From positions 1,112,916 to 1,176,915 of the forward strand of contig NZ_CH672428.1 of the NCBI RefSeq assembly GCF_000152745.1: 64,000 bases of DNA, written 5' to 3'. Shown here piece by piece: positions 48,402 to 56,653 of this stretch (within the stretch, counting starts at the first letter, position 1; each line of letters opens with the position of its first letter). The notes beneath the pieces were generated by a model, which worked only from the letters and a program-made list of their open reading frames with translations, did not search any database and was not told where the DNA came from. The position numbers were made by a program, and so were the translations under genes. This stretch comes from Oceanicaulis sp. HTCC2633 (GTDB lineage: Bacteria; Pseudomonadota; Alphaproteobacteria; Caulobacterales; Maricaulaceae).

Positions 48402-49640
48402 ATGACATCGGAAGTCATGATCATGAACCGGCAGGCCGTGGTGCTGGCCGCGGACAGCGCCGTCACCTATGGCGGCGGGCCAGGCTCGGTCGTCACGCTG
48501 GAAGCGGAGAAGATCCTCCAGCTCGGCCCGAACATGGCGCTGATGGTGTATTCGCGCGGCGACGTGCTGGGCCGGTCCTGGTCGCATATCGCCCACGCCT
48601 TCAAGCGCGCCCAGGGCGAGCTCGACTTTGACAGCGTGCAGGCCTGTGCGGACGCCTTCTTCGCCTTCATCGACAATAACCGCCAGCTCTTCCCCGAGAA
48701 GGAGGAGCGCGAGGAGCTCGAGGACCTGATGCGCGCGGCCATGCTGACCGTGCTCAATCACGCCCGCAATCTTCGCACCCATGCGCCGGGCCAGTACGAG
48801 ACCGACGCCGCAGCCTTCGAGGGCGCGCTGGATCTGTATCGCGCGCACCTGCTGCAGGATGAGGGCGGGGCGGAGCGACCAAGCCTTGAAGTCTTTGCGG
48901 CTCTGGATCGCGACCGCTTCTACCAGCAATACGCCAGCATGCTCGACAGCCTGATCGGCGAGGCCCTCGGCGAATTCGGCATGCAGGAGAGCATCCGCAA
49001 CAAGCTCTATGACTTCGCCTATCTGATCATCACGCGCCCCGCCTTCCTCGAGCCCTATGCCGGGCTTGTGTTCGCCGGATTCGGCGAGGGCGACGTCTTC
49101 CCCGTCTATTGCCACTATTATGCGTCGATCATGGTCGATGGCGTCATCAAGCGCGCTCATGACGAGACGACCCAGGTCGGCGTGGAGAACGGGCCGAACG
49201 CGTATCTGCGCACGTTTGCGCAGGCGGAGATGACCCATGCCTTCCTGCGCGGGGTCCATCCGTACATGTTCGATGTGATGGCCTCGATGAACATGGTGAC
49301 CAATGAGGCCGCCAGCGAGATCGCCCTGCGCAAGGCCGGCCTCGACGAGGCCGAGATCAGTCGGGTCATGGGGGAAATGCGCGACTCAGAACTGCTGTCC
49401 CTGTCCGCCGAATTCATCCACACCGCGCGCACGATTTCACAGGAAGAATTCATCGACCCGTTCATCGCCGTGGTCGCCGCTTCGGGCAAAAAGCAAATGG
49501 GCGAAACCGCCAAGGCTCTGGTGGAGCTCAACATTCTCAAAAGCGACCTGCACCAGACCCAGACCGGCGTGGGCGGCGAAGTCGATGTCGCAATGATCTC
49601 GCGCACCGGCGGATTTGAGTGGTATGCTAAAAAATCGTAA
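48402..49640 (+). CDS. Proteasome/HslV-like Ntn-hydrolase candidate with long C-terminal extension
   Basis: 412 residues, with no family I can name. If Met1 is removed (the next residue is Thr, favourable for that), the chain starts TSEVMIMNRQAVVLAADSAVT. That puts Thr1, Val4, the VV at 12-13, Asp17 and Thr21 at the same positions as in HslV (Thr1, Asp17, Thr21). A lysine in EKILQL at 36 could serve as Lys33 after a 3-residue insertion. LGPNMALMVYSRGD then resembles the next strand and glycine turn. From about residue 60 on, a mainly helical region of about 350 residues is unlike HslV or Anbu. No signal peptide or transmembrane segment is seen. A small gene follows 39 nt later. Confidence 0.6.
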   Translation: MTSEVMIMNRQAVVLAADSAVTYGGGPGSVVTLEAEKILQLGPNMALMVYSRGDVLGRSWSHIAHAFKRAQGELDFDSVQACADAFFAFIDNNRQLFPEKEEREELEDLMRAAMLTVLNHARNLRTHAPGQYETDAAAFEGALDLYRAHLLQDEGGAERPSLEVFAALDRDRFYQQYASMLDSLIGEALGEFGMQESIRNKLYDFAYLIITRPAFLEPYAGLVFAGFGEGDVFPVYCHYYASIMVDGVIKRAHDETTQVGVENGPNAYLRTFAQAEMTHAFLRGVHPYMFDVMASMNMVTNEAASEIALRKAGLDEAEISRVMGEMRDSELLSLSAEFIHTARTISQEEFIDPFIAVVAASGKKQMGETAKALVELNILKSDLHQTQTGVGGEVDVAMISRTGGFEWYAKKS

Positions 49641-49679
49641 ACTGCCCCTCCACCCTCACACGTCCTTGAGGAGGTGATG

Positions 49680-50126
49680 ATGAGCGAAGACCCCACACGC
49701 CTGAACATCGAACGGGCCCGCGAAGCTCTGGCCCGCGCCCGCCTTGATGATGTCGCCATGGCGGTGCGCGCCCCGCGCCCGGCGGACCTGTCCCGGCTTG
49801 AGGAAACCCAGGCGCGGGCTGAAAATCTCAGCGCCCGGGCGGACGCCTTTCGCGACACGGTGCGCTCGCGCATGGGCCTGTCCGCCTATACAGGCGGCGC
49901 GGCCAGCTTCACCTCGGGACTGTCGGGCATGGACGCAGCGCTCTGCGACGCTGATGTCTGCGCTCCGGCTCCGCCTGCCATGACTGACGCCTCGCGCGCC
50001 GCGCTGATGGGAGAGGTCGAGCGGGCGCCCGCGGTCGCACAACCCTCCGTCGCCGACAATGCCAGGGAGTCCCGCAGCGCCGAGCCCCGAGAGCCGCGTC
50101 GCCGCCGCTTCTTCTGGCTGTTCTAG
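49680..50126 (+). CDS. Small hypothetical protein, putative partner of the Ntn-like protein
   Basis: 148 residues of unknown family. GAGGAGG lies 5 nt before the ATG at 49680; GTG and ATG codons just upstream are less well placed. The N-terminal half is Ala/Arg/Glu-rich and helical, probably coiled coil (IERAREALARARLDDVAM; LEETQARAENLSARADAF). The C-terminal half is low-complexity (Pro/Ala) with two close cysteines (ALCDADVCAP). It ends in a basic then aromatic tail, EPRRRRFFWLF. It is probably cotranscribed with the gene upstream. The tail may be a docking signal, by analogy with C-terminal peptides that bind protease or chaperone pockets. Confidence 0.6.
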   Translation: MSEDPTRLNIERAREALARARLDDVAMAVRAPRPADLSRLEETQARAENLSARADAFRDTVRSRMGLSAYTGGAASFTSGLSGMDAALCDADVCAPAPPAMTDASRAALMGEVERAPAVAQPSVADNARESRSAEPREPRRRRFFWLF

Positions 50127-50623
50127 GCCGTCAGCAGGATCTTGCAGATCGCTTCAAGACCCGCCTGATCCTCGGCGTCAAACGCGTCGAGTTCGGCTGA
50201 GTCCACGTCCAGAACGGCAGCGAGCGCTCCATCGGCGTCAAGGACCGGCACGACGATTTCCGATCGAGACCGGCTGTCGCAGGCGATGTGGCCCGGAAAC
50301 GCTTCGACGTCCCGCACCAGCTGGGTCTCGCCGCTCTGCGCAGCCGCGCCGCACACGCCGCGACCGAACGGGATCCGCAGACAGCCCAGCGTCCCCTGAT
50401 ACGGGCCCACCACAAGCTCCTGAGGTTTCTGCGGATCCACCACGTAGAAGCCGGTCCAGAAAAAGCGCGGGCCGAAATTGTGCGCCAGCAGACAGGCCGC
50501 CGTGGCGTATCGCGCGGTCCGGCTGGTCTCACCGGCGACGATCGCGGCGATCTCCTTGCCGATCCGGACATAGGCTTCGGCCTTGGTTTCACCCTCGACC
50601 GCGGTGCTCATTTCTTCGGCCAT
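50123..50623 (-). CDS. msrC: Free methionine-R-sulfoxide reductase (GAF fold)
   Basis: Cytoplasmic enzyme that reduces free L-methionine-R-sulfoxide. It has 166 residues from the ATG at 50623 (AGGA 7 nt upstream). It is a single GAF domain with the three fRMsr cysteines at 81, 91 and 115, spaced 10 and 24 apart exactly as in the E. coli enzyme (84, 94, 118). They lie in GTLGCLRIPFGRGVCGAA and FPGHIACDSRSRSEIVVPV. It overlaps the end of the convergent gene by 4 nt. Confidence 0.93.
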   Translation of the reverse strand: MAEEMSTAVEGETKAEAYVRIGKEIAAIVAGETSRTARYATAACLLAHNFGPRFFWTGFYVVDPQKPQELVVGPYQGTLGCLRIPFGRGVCGAAAQSGETQLVRDVEAFPGHIACDSRSRSEIVVPVLDADGALAAVLDVDSAELDAFDAEDQAGLEAICKILLTA

Positions 50624-50821
50624 AACAGGTTCCTGCATGCTGTGACGTCATTATTGCGCGCACATCTAGGCGCAGGATCGTCCTGACGCCAGCACCCGTC
50701 TGTAAAGAAGTGTGATCACGTCTTTCTCACGCGCTCGTGCAAAGCTGTGTAAAGCGGTAAACGGATACATCGCGTATGCCTGCCCTGACCGGCGATTGTG
50801 CCGATGAGATGGGAGTTGATC

Positions 50822-51280
50822 ATGCGTAAAGCCTTGTTCCTCGCCGCCGCTCTGGCGGCTGCCGGCGCCGTCCTTCCTGCGGACGCCGCCTGGGCGGAAG
50901 ACCCGATCTATACCGGCCGATTCAGCAATACCGCCGTCGGCGGTTACGACGCCGTCGCCTACCATACCGAAGGCCAGGCGATCCGCGGCGAGCGTGAATT
51001 CTCAACAGAATGGCGCGGCGCCGAGTTCCGCTTCGCCAGCCAGGCCAATCTCGACCTGTTCCTGTCCGACCCCGAGGCCTATGCCCCGGCCTATGGCGGG
51101 TATTGCGCCTGGGCGGTCTCGGAAGGCTATACAGCCAAGGGCGATCCCAATGTCTGGAACATCGTCGATGGCGTTCTCTACCTGAACTACAACGCCCAGA
51201 TCCAGGACCGCTGGAGTACCGACATTCCCGGCCATATCGAGCGGGCGAATGCGAACTATCCCGGCCTTGTGGACGAGTAG
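50822..51280 (+). CDS. Exported YHS-domain protein
   Basis: 152 residues from the ATG at 50822 with GGGAG upstream. The signal peptide is MRKALFLAAALAAAGAVLPADAAWA. The mature part carries a YHS-like domain: AVGGYDAVAYHTEGQAIRG, then FRFASQANLDLFLSDPEAYAPAYGGYCAWAV. The domain is thought to bind metals such as copper or zinc. It is the first of three plus-strand genes with very short gaps (YHS, DoxX-like, D-glutamate cyclase). Confidence 0.88.
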   Translation: MRKALFLAAALAAAGAVLPADAAWAEDPIYTGRFSNTAVGGYDAVAYHTEGQAIRGEREFSTEWRGAEFRFASQANLDLFLSDPEAYAPAYGGYCAWAVSEGYTAKGDPNVWNIVDGVLYLNYNAQIQDRWSTDIPGHIERANANYPGLVDE

Positions 51281-51289
51281 GGAACGGAT

Positions 51290-51790
51290 ATGGCCGGCTC
51301 ACTCCTGCGCAAAATCCCCGCTTACGTTCTGGGCGTCTGGATCTCCGCGATCTTCCTGGATTCCCTGCGCTTCAAGTTCACGGGTCACGAAACGCCCCGA
51401 CACATCTTCGAAACCCTGCGCGACTGGTCGGGCATCGCGCTCTTCTATCCCGCGGGTCCCTGGATCATCGGACTGGCGGAGCTGACCGCCTCCTTGCTGG
51501 TGCTGGGTGTTCCCTTCATCATCCTGCTGACCACGCGAAAACCGGTCCAGGCCGCGCTGAGTCAGACCCTGGGCGGTCTGCTGGCCCTCGCGGTCATGAG
51601 CGGGGCGATCGTGTTTCACCTCTTCACGCCGCTTGGGATCGAGACCCCGACCGCCTGGGACAACGGTCAACCGACCGATTGGAGCCCCGCCCTCTTCATC
51701 GCCGCTTGCCTCACATGGGTCGCAGGCGCGATGCTGGTTCTCCTGCGTGGCGGTGAAGCCCTGCGCATCCTGAAAGGAAATCCTGACTGA
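51290..51790 (+). CDS. DoxX-like inner membrane protein
   Basis: 166 residues with four hydrophobic helices (YVLGVWISAIFL; IGLAELTASLLVLGVPFI; GGLLALAVMSGAIVFHLF; FIAACLTWVAGAMLVLL). This topology and the FHLFTPLG motif match the DoxX/SURF4-like family. The function is unknown; relatives link to redox or thiosulfate metabolism. It starts 9 nt after the YHS gene, and its stop shares one base with the next start codon (TGATG), so the three genes form an operon. Confidence 0.8.
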   Translation: MAGSLLRKIPAYVLGVWISAIFLDSLRFKFTGHETPRHIFETLRDWSGIALFYPAGPWIIGLAELTASLLVLGVPFIILLTTRKPVQAALSQTLGGLLALAVMSGAIVFHLFTPLGIETPTAWDNGQPTDWSPALFIAACLTWVAGAMLVLLRGGEALRILKGNPD

Positions 51791-52704
51791 TGAGCCCCGC
51801 CCCCGCCTCCGACACGCAGACCCGGGACAGTCACAGCCTGTTTGCGGCGCTGGAGGCGGAACTGGCGCAGGGCGCAAGCCGCGGCGCGGACAAGCTTGCG
51901 CCACATGCGGCTGGCGGGCTGGAACGGGCGGCGAGACATCTCGCTCAATCCCGCAGCCCGCTCGCCCTGTTCACAGGGTTTTACGTCGCCCACGCTGCAA
52001 AACCCGCAGCGGAAACCGACGGGCCGCTGACCGTAATGGCGATCGCAGAAGCGCTCTTCGCCCTGGGACGCGAGGCGGTAATCATCACCGATGCGCCCTG
52101 CGCGCCCGTGCTCTATCGCCTGGTGGCCGAAGCCGGCCTGCCGGCGGATGTGCTGTATGTTCCCGAAACGCCAGACATGCTCGACCCTGCACTCAGGGCG
52201 CGTGGGGTCGACACCGTGTTCGCCATTGAGCGCCCCGGACGCGCGATCGACGGACGCTGTTACTCCATGCGCGCTCAGGACCTGACAGCCCATACGCTCG
52301 CCTTTGACGCGGTCTTCAGTCCCCGGTCTGGCTATACGCGTCTGGCGGCGGGGGATGGCGGCAATGAAATCGGCATGGGCGCCCTGCCGAAATCTGCGCT
52401 TTTCAGCCATATCGCCGATGGCCAGACCATCGCGAGCGCCACCGGCGCCGACGCCTTGATCGTGACCGGCGTCAGCCACTGGACCAGCTACGCGCTCGCC
52501 GCCGCCATGGCCGCTGTCGCGCCGGGCGATTCCGCGGTCTGGCGCGACGCTGTCAGCGATGCCCGCGAATGCCACCGTCTCTCAGCAGCGCTCAGCGCAG
52601 GCGCGGTGGATGGCGTGACAGCCGAATCCGCGCCGACGATTGACGGCCTGCCCCTCGAAATTCACCTCGCCAAGCGGGACCGCCTGTTCGCCCTCGCACG
52701 CTGA
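51790..52704 (+). CDS. D-glutamate cyclase (DUF4392)
   Basis: 304 residues matching the DUF4392 domain of D-glutamate cyclases, which turn D-glutamate into 5-oxo-D-proline. Recognisable stretches are LALFTGFYV, AAETDGPLTVMAIAEALFALG, FAIERPGRA and the signature AGDGGNEIGMG near residue 194. This is the full single-domain form. Translation is coupled to the DoxX-like gene. Its product overlaps functionally with DgcN/DgcA at 57.8-59.9 kb, since both remove D-glutamate. Confidence 0.87.
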   Translation: MSPAPASDTQTRDSHSLFAALEAELAQGASRGADKLAPHAAGGLERAARHLAQSRSPLALFTGFYVAHAAKPAAETDGPLTVMAIAEALFALGREAVIITDAPCAPVLYRLVAEAGLPADVLYVPETPDMLDPALRARGVDTVFAIERPGRAIDGRCYSMRAQDLTAHTLAFDAVFSPRSGYTRLAAGDGGNEIGMGALPKSALFSHIADGQTIASATGADALIVTGVSHWTSYALAAAMAAVAPGDSAVWRDAVSDARECHRLSAALSAGAVDGVTAESAPTIDGLPLEIHLAKRDRLFALAR

Positions 52705-52819
52705 CTGGACGCGCCGTCAGAGCCTCCCGCTCCTGCGATTATGTCACGCACGATGGAACAACCGGTCAGGGTGTCTCGTTGATCCCGTAATGCGAATGCG
52801 CAAAACGAGGACCCTCCCC

Positions 52820-54193
52820 ATGGCTCAACTCACCACCATCAACCCCGCCACCAACGAAACGCTCAAGCAGTATGACCTGATGTCGGATCAGGACGTCGAG
52901 CAGGCCATCGAACTCTGCCATGCGGCCTATGAAGACTGGCGGCTGACCTCACTGGCCAAGCGGGCCTCGGTCATTCGCGCCATTGCGGACGCCCTGCGCG
53001 CCCGCAAGAACGAGTACGCCGAGCTGATGACCCGGGAGACCGGCAAGCGTTTTCAGGACGGACAGGCCGAGATCGAACTGTGCGCCAGCATCTGCGAGTA
53101 CACGGCGGATGAAGGGCCCTCGGAACTCGCCGATGAAACGCGTGAACGTCCGGACGGCAAGGGGCTCGTCACCTATTCGCCCATCGGGGTCATCTATGGC
53201 ATCCAGCCCTGGAATTTCCCCTGCTACCAGGCTGTGCGCTATTCCATCGCCAACCTCATGGCGGGCAATGGCGTCCTGCTCAAGCACGCGGAAAGCTGCA
53301 CCGGAAGCGGGCTGTTGCTCAAGCAGATCTATGAGGAGGCCGGCTTGCCCAAAGGCCTGTTCACGGTGCTGCTGATCGACCATGACCAGTCCGATGACGT
53401 GATCGCCCATGACAAGGTGCGCGGCGTGACCCTGACCGGCAGCGAGGGCGCCGGCAAGACCGTCGCCAGGAAGGCCGGGGAACACCTGAAAAAGACCGTG
53501 CTCGAACTGGGCTCCAATGACGCCTATGTCGTTCTGGAGGACGCGGATCTTGATCTTGCGGTTGAGACCTGTGTTCAGGCGCGCCTGTTCAACAACGGCC
53601 AGACCTGTGTGAACGGCAAGCGCTTCATCGTCACGGACAAACACTATGACGCCTTTGTCGACCGTTACGCCACGGCCATGGCCGAAATCAAAATGGGCGA
53701 CCCCATGAAAGAGGAGACCGAGCTCGGCCCCATGTCCCGTGTTGAGCTGCGCGACCAGCTTCACGACCAGGTCCGCAAGAGCATCGAGAACGGCGCCCGG
53801 GCTCTGTGCGGCGGTGAAGTGCCGGACAAGGACGGCGCCTATTATCCCGCAACCGTGCTGGTGGACGTCAAGCCGGGTCAGCCCGCCTATGATGACGAAT
53901 TGTTCGGTCCGGTCGCATCGGTCATTCGCGCCAAGGACGATGAAGACGCCATGCGCATCGCCAATGACAGCCGCTACGGTCTGGGCGGCGGCATCTTCTC
54001 GCAAGACAAGGACAAGGCGCTCAAGCTGGCGCGCGACCATTTCGACACCGGCATGGTGATGATCAACGGCTATGACATCGCCACGCCCAACCTGCCCTTC
54101 GGCGGGGTCAAGAATTCCGGCTATGGCCGCGAGCATGGCGGCTTCGGCATGAAGGAGTTCGTCAACGCCAAGGCCGTCTCGGTCCTGAACTAG
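52820..54193 (+). CDS. NAD(P)-dependent aldehyde dehydrogenase, succinate-semialdehyde type
   Basis: 457 residues from the ATG at 52820; the frame extends upstream into the previous gene but lacks signals. It has the ALDH residues Asn132 (QPWNFPCYQ), Glu229 (VLELGSNDAYVV) and the nucleophile Cys263 (NNGQTCVNGKRF). Length and order resemble the Sad/YneI group, which oxidises succinate semialdehyde to succinate. It differs at the usual ELGGSD, here ELGSND. AGGACC upstream is a weak ribosome-binding site. A GC-rich hairpin follows the stop. Confidence 0.88.
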   Translation: MAQLTTINPATNETLKQYDLMSDQDVEQAIELCHAAYEDWRLTSLAKRASVIRAIADALRARKNEYAELMTRETGKRFQDGQAEIELCASICEYTADEGPSELADETRERPDGKGLVTYSPIGVIYGIQPWNFPCYQAVRYSIANLMAGNGVLLKHAESCTGSGLLLKQIYEEAGLPKGLFTVLLIDHDQSDDVIAHDKVRGVTLTGSEGAGKTVARKAGEHLKKTVLELGSNDAYVVLEDADLDLAVETCVQARLFNNGQTCVNGKRFIVTDKHYDAFVDRYATAMAEIKMGDPMKEETELGPMSRVELRDQLHDQVRKSIENGARALCGGEVPDKDGAYYPATVLVDVKPGQPAYDDELFGPVASVIRAKDDEDAMRIANDSRYGLGGGIFSQDKDKALKLARDHFDTGMVMINGYDIATPNLPFGGVKNSGYGREHGGFGMKEFVNAKAVSVLN

Positions 54194-54488
54194 ACCCAGA
54201 GCCTAACAGCAGAATCAGGCCCGCCCGCACGATCCGGGCGGGCCTTCTCATGGGAGCGATCCAGTCGGCCGCTCGCACCATGACCAGCGCATCATTGATC
54301 TGTCGGTTGTGATTGAGCTGATGCACGATCACGACGTCATGCTCGGAAACTGCGTGCTGGGCTACAAAGTCGGGATACAATTCCAGGGACCGCCCCGCCC
54401 CTTCAAGCGTCGGCGTGGATGGGGCGGCGTCACAACCTGTCAGAGCCAGGGCCGCAACGCCCGACAACAATCCGTATCCAAGCTTCAT
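54162..54488 (-). CDS. Small putative lipoprotein
   Basis: 108 residues from the ATG at 54488, with GGAAGG 7 nt upstream. A signal with lipobox (GVAALALTGCDAAPS, Cys at about 19) is clear, followed by a polar mature region of unknown family. The last about 45 residues are read across the terminator hairpin and into the end of the aldehyde dehydrogenase gene. Their composition looks non-coding (LILLLGSGSSSGPRR). The native C-terminus may therefore be lost through a frameshift or recombination. The N-terminal part is credible, the C-terminal part is not. Confidence 0.55.
   Translation of the reverse strand: MKLGYGLLSGVAALALTGCDAAPSTPTLEGAGRSLELYPDFVAQHAVSEHDVVIVHQLNHNRQINDALVMVRAADWIAPMRRPARIVRAGLILLLGSGSSSGPRRPWR
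54217..54248 (+). terminator. Terminator after the aldehyde dehydrogenase gene
   Basis: An 11-bp stem (AGGCCCGCCCG / CGGGCGGGCCT) with a 7-nt loop begins 24 nt after the stop and is followed by a short TCT run. The thermodynamic stem is strong and the U-tract poor. The hairpin lies inside the 3' part of the convergent small lipoprotein frame. Confidence 0.7.
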
Positions 54489-54577
54489 GTGCTGACCTTC
54501 CATGCTGGGGGACAGTCTAGCCTCCAGCACGGAAAAATCCTTGCGATTGCACCGGTCAAAGCCCGCCTGAACGCATA

Positions 54578-54605
54578 ATCCCCCCGGCGCGGAGGCCGGG
54601 GGGAT
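54578..54605 (-). terminator. Candidate terminator after the S12 hydrolase gene
   Basis: An 11-bp perfect stem (ATCCCCCCGGC / GCCGGGGGGAT) with a 6-nt loop lies 33 nt past the stop of the minus-strand cluster. A U-tract is lacking, so it may only stabilise the transcript end or act with Rho. Confidence 0.5.
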
Positions 54606-54638
54606 CAGCGGAACGCAGACAGCTCAGGATGGGTGGAG

Positions 54639-56624
54639 CTAGAAGCTGGTCTCCCAGCTCAGCAGACCGTTCGTGCCGGCGAAGAAGAGCACCATCGCCA
54701 CCGAGGCGATGATCACAACACTCCACAGCTTGGCGAACCAGCTCTGGGCGCTGGTCCAGACCACGAAGGCGTTCCAGACCGTCGCCGCCAGCGCAAGATA
54801 CAACAGGAACTGCGCGGCGATGGCGATGTAGAGCTGGCTGATGAAGCCCGAACCCAAGCCCGTCAGGTTCGCGAACATGGTCTGGAAGGTCAGCCCCCAG
54901 ATCAGCAGAAAGGCGAAGACCAGCACAATGCCGCCGCGAGCGGCGCGATAGGCCAGCGCCTCCCGCCCCGTCAGCGGGAAGGCCCGCTTGTAGCGCCAGC
55001 GCACGATTGCGCGGACCGGCCAGAGCGCCAATGTCGCCAGAAGCGCCAGGATCGCCAGAATCAGGACCGGGGTCACCAGTGAAGCCGTGCGCCACCAGGG
55101 CGCAGGGATCAGATGCATGATCGGAGAGACCGGCTCGAAGGTCACATATTCGACCTGACCGTCCTCATCGAGAACGGCGGCCATGCGTTCATACCCGCCC
55201 ACATGTCGCCAGACGAACGGCTCGACCTCTCGCCAGACCACGGGTGGGCCGAACAGCGGAAAGACCAGATCCCCGTCTTCATTCTGCGTAATCGTCGATT
55301 GCCCGGCGAAACGCAGGATGGCGGCGAAATTGGTCTCGATGGTGCGCGAGCTCTCATAGGTCCCGGCGACCAGCGCGCCGTGCTCCATCGCCGTATCCAG
55401 GCGCGGCCCGACCGGCTGGGTGACTTCGGGGAAATAGCGTTCCTCGAACCGCGTGGTCACGGCGAAGCGCAGCGCCCCCGCTTCACCGGCCGGCCCGGTG
55501 CTGTACACCGTGACATAGATGCCCACGCCGTCATCAAGCATGACGTTGAGGTCGGAGTGGAAGAAATTGGTGTCGCCGCCATGCCCGCGAATGCGCAAAT
55601 CGCCCTTGTCGAGCTGCCAGAAGCCCAGCGCCATCGCGTTCAAGGGGGGCGTCAGCGGGTAGAGCGTCTCATACATCTGCTCCCAGGTTTCCGCCGACAT
55701 GACCTCGGGATTGCGCTCGAGCAGCGCAATCATGAACCGGCCCATGGCCTCGCCGCTCGCGGCGACCGAGCCGGCGGGCGACATGGGCACCAGCTCGTAA
55801 TACTGGGCCACGCCATCAGATGCGCTGGCATACCCATTGACCATGAAAGGCTCGAACTCGGCCGGCAGAGGCTGGCGGAAGGTCGCCCGCTCCATGCCCA
55901 TGGGGGCGAAGACATGCTCGTCCACATAGTCCTCAAAGCCCTGCCCCGTGACGCGTTGAACGATATAGCCTGCGAGCGCCGTGCCGTAATTGGAATAGCC
56001 CGGCGTTTCACCCGGCGGGAAGATCCGTGAGGGCGGCGGCGCCTGTTTGAGAAACTCCTCCAGCGACAGGTTGAGCGCAGGATCCCCGATGATCAGGTTG
56101 TAAAGCCGTTCCTGGAAACCGGCCGTATGGGTCATCAGGTTCCGCATGGTGATCGGTGCGTCGAATGCGTCGGGAATCTCGAAATCGAGATAGGTGTTCA
56201 CATCCGCGTCGAGATCGATCCGCCCCGCTTCCACCTGCTGCATGACCGCAATCCAGGTAAAGAGCTTTGAGATAGAGCCCGGCCTGAACATGTCTCCAGA
56301 CCCGTCCACCGGCGTGCGCGCCTCGAGGTCGGAGTACCCGAAGCCCCGGGCCGTCAGGATCTCGCCATCCTTCACCACCACAACCTGAGCGCCGACAATA
56401 TCGGCCACGCTCATGGCATTGGGCATGAAGCCGTCCAGCCAGGCGTCCACATCGGTGCGGGTCAGACTGGCCGGCCCCTGCGAGACAGGCTCTGGCGTTT
56501 CAACACGCGGAACCGGGCTGTCGAGCGGTTGCGGATCGGCCCCGCCCTCCTGCGCCAGCGCGGTGGCGCAACTGAGCGCCAGCACCAAGCTTCCAAGCCA
56601 TTTCATCTGCGTTCTCAAAGACAT
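54639..56624 (-). CDS. S12 serine hydrolase (beta-lactamase/DD-peptidase family) with C-terminal membrane domain
   Basis: 661 residues from the ATG at 56624, chosen for GGGAGG 5 nt upstream; an ATG at 56657 that overlaps the previous stop is the alternative. A signal peptide is followed by an S12 domain with SISK (Ser117, Lys120), YSN (210-212) and a late GHGG triad. After it come a beta-rich region (about 420-500) and four or five transmembrane helices (about 510-655). It fits D-aminopeptidase or esterase-type S12 enzymes anchored in the membrane. As the last gene of the DgcN/DgcA cluster, it may release D-residues from peptides. Confidence 0.85.
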   Translation of the reverse strand: MSLRTQMKWLGSLVLALSCATALAQEGGADPQPLDSPVPRVETPEPVSQGPASLTRTDVDAWLDGFMPNAMSVADIVGAQVVVVKDGEILTARGFGYSDLEARTPVDGSGDMFRPGSISKLFTWIAVMQQVEAGRIDLDADVNTYLDFEIPDAFDAPITMRNLMTHTAGFQERLYNLIIGDPALNLSLEEFLKQAPPPSRIFPPGETPGYSNYGTALAGYIVQRVTGQGFEDYVDEHVFAPMGMERATFRQPLPAEFEPFMVNGYASASDGVAQYYELVPMSPAGSVAASGEAMGRFMIALLERNPEVMSAETWEQMYETLYPLTPPLNAMALGFWQLDKGDLRIRGHGGDTNFFHSDLNVMLDDGVGIYVTVYSTGPAGEAGALRFAVTTRFEERYFPEVTQPVGPRLDTAMEHGALVAGTYESSRTIETNFAAILRFAGQSTITQNEDGDLVFPLFGPPVVWREVEPFVWRHVGGYERMAAVLDEDGQVEYVTFEPVSPIMHLIPAPWWRTASLVTPVLILAILALLATLALWPVRAIVRWRYKRAFPLTGREALAYRAARGGIVLVFAFLLIWGLTFQTMFANLTGLGSGFISQLYIAIAAQFLLYLALAATVWNAFVVWTSAQSWFAKLWSVVIIASVAMVLFFAGTNGLLSWETSF

Positions 56625-56653
56625 CAACGCCTCCCGACATTTCAGGTGAAAGC

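Noticed and set aside
48391-48631. Alternative plus-strand start at the ATG at 48391
   Set aside because: It is out of frame with the 412-residue protein and encodes an Arg/Gly/His-rich product with no family features. The frame starting at 48402 is long and well composed.
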